NCBI GenBank assembly: GCA_016874845.1
Contig: VGSZ01000006.1
Coordinates: 1 to 55,594, forward strand
Direction of reading: 5' to 3'
DNA from: Deltaproteobacteria bacterium
GTDB lineage: Bacteria > Myxococcota > UBA727 > VGSZ01
DNA: 55,594 bases
Each line of letters begins with the position of its first letter. Within the stretch, counting starts at the first letter, position 1. The notes beneath the pieces were generated by a model. That model had not been told where the DNA came from. It did no database searches and was given only the letters and a program-made list of their open reading frames with translations. This document shows positions 52,623 through 55,594 of this stretch, piece by piece. The translations under genes were made by a program, and so were the position numbers.

Positions 52623-55594
52623 TCAAACGTTGATGCGCTGGCTGGCGTCCATGTTGCCGTCGGGCCGCATGTAGATGTCGCGGTCGCCCTTGGTGTTCAG
52701 CTGCGGGCCGACGAGGCCTTCTTTCTCCATACGGTCGACGATGCGCGCGGCGCGCTGGTAGCCGATGTTCAGCATGCGCTGCACGTAGCTGGTGGAGCAC
52801 TTCTTCGTCCGCGCCACCAGCGCAAGGGCCTCGTCGTAGCGGGCATCCTTCGGCTCGTTGGCCAGGTCGACATCGCCACCGTCACCTTCGCCGTCGACCT
52901 CGTCCTGGTAGGTCAGGATGCTCATGTCGTAGTCGGGCTTGCCCTGCGACTTCAGGAAGTCGACGACCTTGTGCATCTCTTTCTCCGACAGGAACGCGCC
53001 GTGGACGCGCGTGACGTTCGACGTCCCCGGCGGCATAAAGAGCATGTCGCCACGACCGAGCAACTTTTCGGCGCCGGGCTGGTTGATGATCGTCTTGCTG
53101 TCGTGGGACGACGCCAGTCGAAAGCCCATGCGCACCGGGAAGTTCGCCTTGATCACGCCGGTGATCACGTCCACGGACGGGCGCTGCGTCGCCAGCATCA
53201 CGTGCAGACCGGCGGCGCGCGCCTTCTGGGCGATGCGCATGACGTAGCCCTCGACGTCCTTGCCAGCCACCGCCAACAGGTCGGCGTACTCATCGATGAT
53301 GATCACAATATATGGAAGCTTCTGCAACTCGCGCCCATCCTTGTCGCGCAGCTTCGTCTGGACGGAGCCGTCGGCGGCGGACTGCTGGCCGGCGAGCACC
53401 TTGTCATTGAAGCCCTTCAGATCGCGCACGCCAACGTCGCTCATCAGCTGGTAGCGGCGCTCCATCTCGGCCACGGCCCACTTCAGCGCCACGGCGGCCT
53501 TCTTGCTATCGATGATTGGCGGCAGGAGCAGGTGCGGAATACCGTCGTACAACGAGAGTTCGAGCATCTTGGGATCGATCATCATGAAGCGGACGTCCTC
53601 GGGCGTCGCGCGATAGAGGATCGAGCAGATCATCGCGTTGACGCTGACCGACTTGCCCGAGCCGGTGGTGCCGGCGACGAGCACGTGAGGCATATCAGCG
53701 AGGTTCGCGTAGTAGCTCTTGCCGTCGATGTCCTTGCCGAGCGCCATCAGGAGCTTGTCGTCACGCTTCTTGAACGCAGGGTCGGCGATGATCTCCTTCA
53801 TGTAGACCGTCTCGCGCTTCTCGTTCGGGATCTCGATGCCGACGGCGCCCTTGCCGGGGATGGGCGCGACGATGCGCACGTGGATCGCCTCCATCGCCAT
53901 GGCGATGTCGTCAGCGAGCGCGGCGATCTTGCTGACCTTGATGCCCGGCGCCGGCACGAATTCATAAGTCGTCACGACGGGGCCCGGCCGCACTTCGCGC
54001 ACGCGGCCCTCGATGCCGAAGGTCAGGAACTTCGCCACCAGCTTGTCGGCCTGGGTGCGCAACTTTTCTTCGTCGATGGGGTCGAGCTGCGGCGCGTCGT
54101 AGTCGAGCAGGTTCAACGGCGGCAACACGAACTCACGCTTCTTCGCCTCCTCGATCTTCAACGCGGCGTCGCAGGCCTCGGCCTCGGCGACGATGGTGGC
54201 GGCGTCGGCGACGGTCCGCTCGACGATCTTCAGGTCCTCGTCGTCGATGAGCATCGACGGCAGCGCCCCCGCGGCCGGCGCGCGCACGGGCTCCTCGCCG
54301 GGGTCGCGGGCGAGTCGCTCGTCAGCGGGACTGACGCGCGGCTTTCTCGCCTTCTTCATCGCCTCGGCCAACGACAGCACGACGCCGTCGTCGATCTCCT
54401 TCGTCCAGGGCGGGTCGGACTCGACGGTGGTCGGCGCGGCGTCGACGACAGCCGGGGTCGCCGCCGCTGCCGGCGTCGGCGCGGGAGGCGGCGGCGCGAC
54501 CGCGAGCCTCGCCCCCGGCGCCCCCGGCGCCACCGGCGCGACAACGTCGACGACGGCCCGCACGGGCGCCTCCTCGAGCACCACGGTGTCCGACGGCGAC
54601 GCGCCGGCGGGCGACAGGCTGGCGACGACGGCGCGCTCCTCGACGCGCCGCTCCTCGACGCGGGCCCGCGCCCGCTCGGCGATGCGCTGCTCGCGATCCA
54701 GGGCCATCTCGTCGCGGCGCTGGCGGCGCTCGCGCTCGATCTGCACCGGGCTCGGCGCCGGCGGCTCGGTCACCGCGAGCTCTTCAGCGAGCCGGGCCGC
54801 CTCCTCGGCGAGGATGCGCCGCTCCTCGCGCCACACGGCGATCTGCTCGGTGACGGCGTGCCACGCGTCGACGACGCCGTCGATGAGCCCGCGCGCCGTC
54901 GCGCCGACCGGACGATCGAGGGCGACGACGGCGCCGATGAAGCACAGCGCGGCGGCGACGACGCCGGTGCCCAGGGGCGCAAGCGCCCGCGCGCCGGCGT
55001 CGGCGATGAGGCCGCCGACCAGGCCACCGGCGGGGAACGACAGAAGGTCGGTGCCGCGCAAGAGCAGGTGCAGCAGCGTCATTGCCGACAACGTCGCCAG
55101 CAGCGCCGCGGTGCTGCGCAGCGCAGCGCGCGCCTTTGCCTGCACGGGCCGGAAGCAGGCCACGGCGACCAGCAGCACGACGACGGGGACGACGAACGCC
55201 GCCATGCCGAACGCCAGCGTCAGGACGTCGGCGACGTACGCGCCGCCCGGCCCGATCCAGTTGTCCACCGCGCGGCCCGGCGTCCGGTCCTTCGAAGAGT
55301 ACGAGAGCAGCGCCAGCGCCAGCAGCACGTCGACAGCGAACAGCGCGATGCCGGTCACCTCGAATGGCAGGCTGGCCCGGCCGTCGGACGTGCGGCCCTT
55401 CCTGCGGTCGCTCTTCTTCGCCGACGGCCTCTTCTTCGGGCCCCGCTCGACTGGCATCGGCGGCGTCGACACGTGCTCGACCCGTGGGCGGCGGCGGGCA
55501 CGGCGCGGCGCGGCGGAGGCGCCCTCGGCCTCGTCGTCAGCCAGGTCGTCGCCGTCGTCGTCGCCGTCGTCGTCGCTGCCGTCGTCGGCGGCGC
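52623..55594 (-). CDS. ftsK: FtsK/SpoIIIE-type DNA translocase, 5' end at window edge
   Basis: A chromosome-segregation motor of the division septum. Four to five N-terminal membrane helices (GIALFAVDVLLALALLSYS, AFVVPVVVLLVAVACF) precede a Pro/Ala/Arg-rich linker and the alpha/beta motor domain with Walker A GTTGSGKS (about residue 600) and Walker B IVIIIDEYADLL. The C-terminal gamma winged helix (CSTSYVQRMLNIGYQRAARI) recognises KOPS-type DNA. GTG 55472 gives 949 residues. The frame stays open to the window edge and encodes an acidic stretch and then a basic one, so the true start may be further out. Confidence 0.92.
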   Translation of the reverse strand, partial: AADDGSDDDGDDDGDDLADDEAEGASAAPRRARRRPRVEHVSTPPMPVERGPKKRPSAKKSDRRKGRTSDGRASLPFEVTGIALFAVDVLLALALLSYSSKDRTPGRAVDNWIGPGGAYVADVLTLAFGMAAFVVPVVVLLVAVACFRPVQAKARAALRSTAALLATLSAMTLLHLLLRGTDLLSFPAGGLVGGLIADAGARALAPLGTGVVAAALCFIGAVVALDRPVGATARGLIDGVVDAWHAVTEQIAVWREERRILAEEAARLAEELAVTEPPAPSPVQIERERRQRRDEMALDREQRIAERARARVEERRVEERAVVASLSPAGASPSDTVVLEEAPVRAVVDVVAPVAPGAPGARLAVAPPPPAPTPAAAATPAVVDAAPTTVESDPPWTKEIDDGVVLSLAEAMKKARKPRVSPADERLARDPGEEPVRAPAAGALPSMLIDDEDLKIVERTVADAATIVAEAEACDAALKIEEAKKREFVLPPLNLLDYDAPQLDPIDEEKLRTQADKLVAKFLTFGIEGRVREVRPGPVVTTYEFVPAPGIKVSKIAALADDIAMAMEAIHVRIVAPIPGKGAVGIEIPNEKRETVYMKEIIADPAFKKRDDKLLMALGKDIDGKSYYANLADMPHVLVAGTTGSGKSVSVNAMICSILYRATPEDVRFMMIDPKMLELSLYDGIPHLLLPPIIDSKKAAVALKWAVAEMERRYQLMSDVGVRDLKGFNDKVLAGQQSAADGSVQTKLRDKDGRELQKLPYIVIIIDEYADLLAVAGKDVEGYVMRIAQKARAAGLHVMLATQRPSVDVITGVIKANFPVRMGFRLASSHDSKTIINQPGAEKLLGRGDMLFMPPGTSNVTRVHGAFLSEKEMHKVVDFLKSQGKPDYDMSILTYQDEVDGEGDGGDVDLANEPKDARYDEALALVARTKKCSTSYVQRMLNIGYQRAARIVDRMEKEGLVGPQLNTKGDRDIYMRPDGNMDASQRINV

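Overview
The window is very GC-rich and gene-dense, with no gene-free stretch over 300 bases. Its gene content points to a deltaproteobacterium of the Myxococcota type. The strongest markers are an FHA/AgmX-PglI protein, an AglT-like TPR lipoprotein, a CglF-like small protein and a pair of myxobacterial-type outer-membrane beta-barrels, all in one locus. Many Cys-rich lipoproteins, a PilZ protein and C-G-ending codons fit this. The lineage is inferred from gene content, not measured.

Layout. (1) 1-1076: tail of an unidentified protein, then an MlaF-like ABC ATPase. (2) 1116-9622: surface-polysaccharide genes. There are two divergent GT2 glycosyltransferases, a HEAT-like repeat protein, a small J-domain-like protein, a left-handed beta-helix acetyltransferase, a secreted clan-GH-A-like glycosidase and a Wzy/O-antigen-ligase-like membrane protein; the last two overlap by ATGA. 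(3) 9721-16034: an acyl-CoA dehydrogenase behind a palindromic promoter, a PilZ/coiled-coil gene broken by a perfect hairpin, a nitrilase-family amidase, endonuclease III and a sensorless chemoreceptor. (4) 16279-19002: a ClpA/ClpC-like double AAA+ unfoldase. (5) 19155-31333: the most distinctive locus. Seven minus-strand genes match the core envelope subunits of the Myxococcus gliding (Glt) machine in the order gltA, gltB, gltC, gltD/agnA, gltE/aglT, gltF/cglF, gltG, with a CglC/GltK-like lipoprotein diverging from gltA. No AglRQS motor, GltI or GltJ gene is visible here. (6) 31323-34432: tilS and ftsH, with ftsH frameshifted near base 33560. (7) 34487-37262: three overlapping genes for envelope proteins of unknown role. 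(8) 37273-39224: apt, a LysM/degenerate-LytM lipoprotein, tRNA-Pro(GGG) and a single-pass membrane protein. (9) 39343-43755: an M3 oligopeptidase and a five-S1-domain protein with an RGG-rich region. (10) 43975-48294: tldD, tldE/pmbA and a two-lobed retropepsin-like protein as one apparent operon. (11) 48541-52598: ribosomal protein bTHX and two tandem MuiA/DUF4139 paralogues. (12) 52623-55594: an FtsK/SpoIIIE DNA translocase running to the window edge.

Working together: the glt-like genes would build a trans-envelope complex from a cytoplasmic FHA sensor (GltG) through periplasmic TPR proteins (GltC, GltD) to an outer-membrane lipoprotein (GltE) and porin-like barrels (GltA, GltB). In non-gliding bacteria this core is thought to serve another envelope function. 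Two interrupted reading frames (PilZ at 12155-12214, ftsH at 33560) should be treated as possible sequence errors until reads are inspected.
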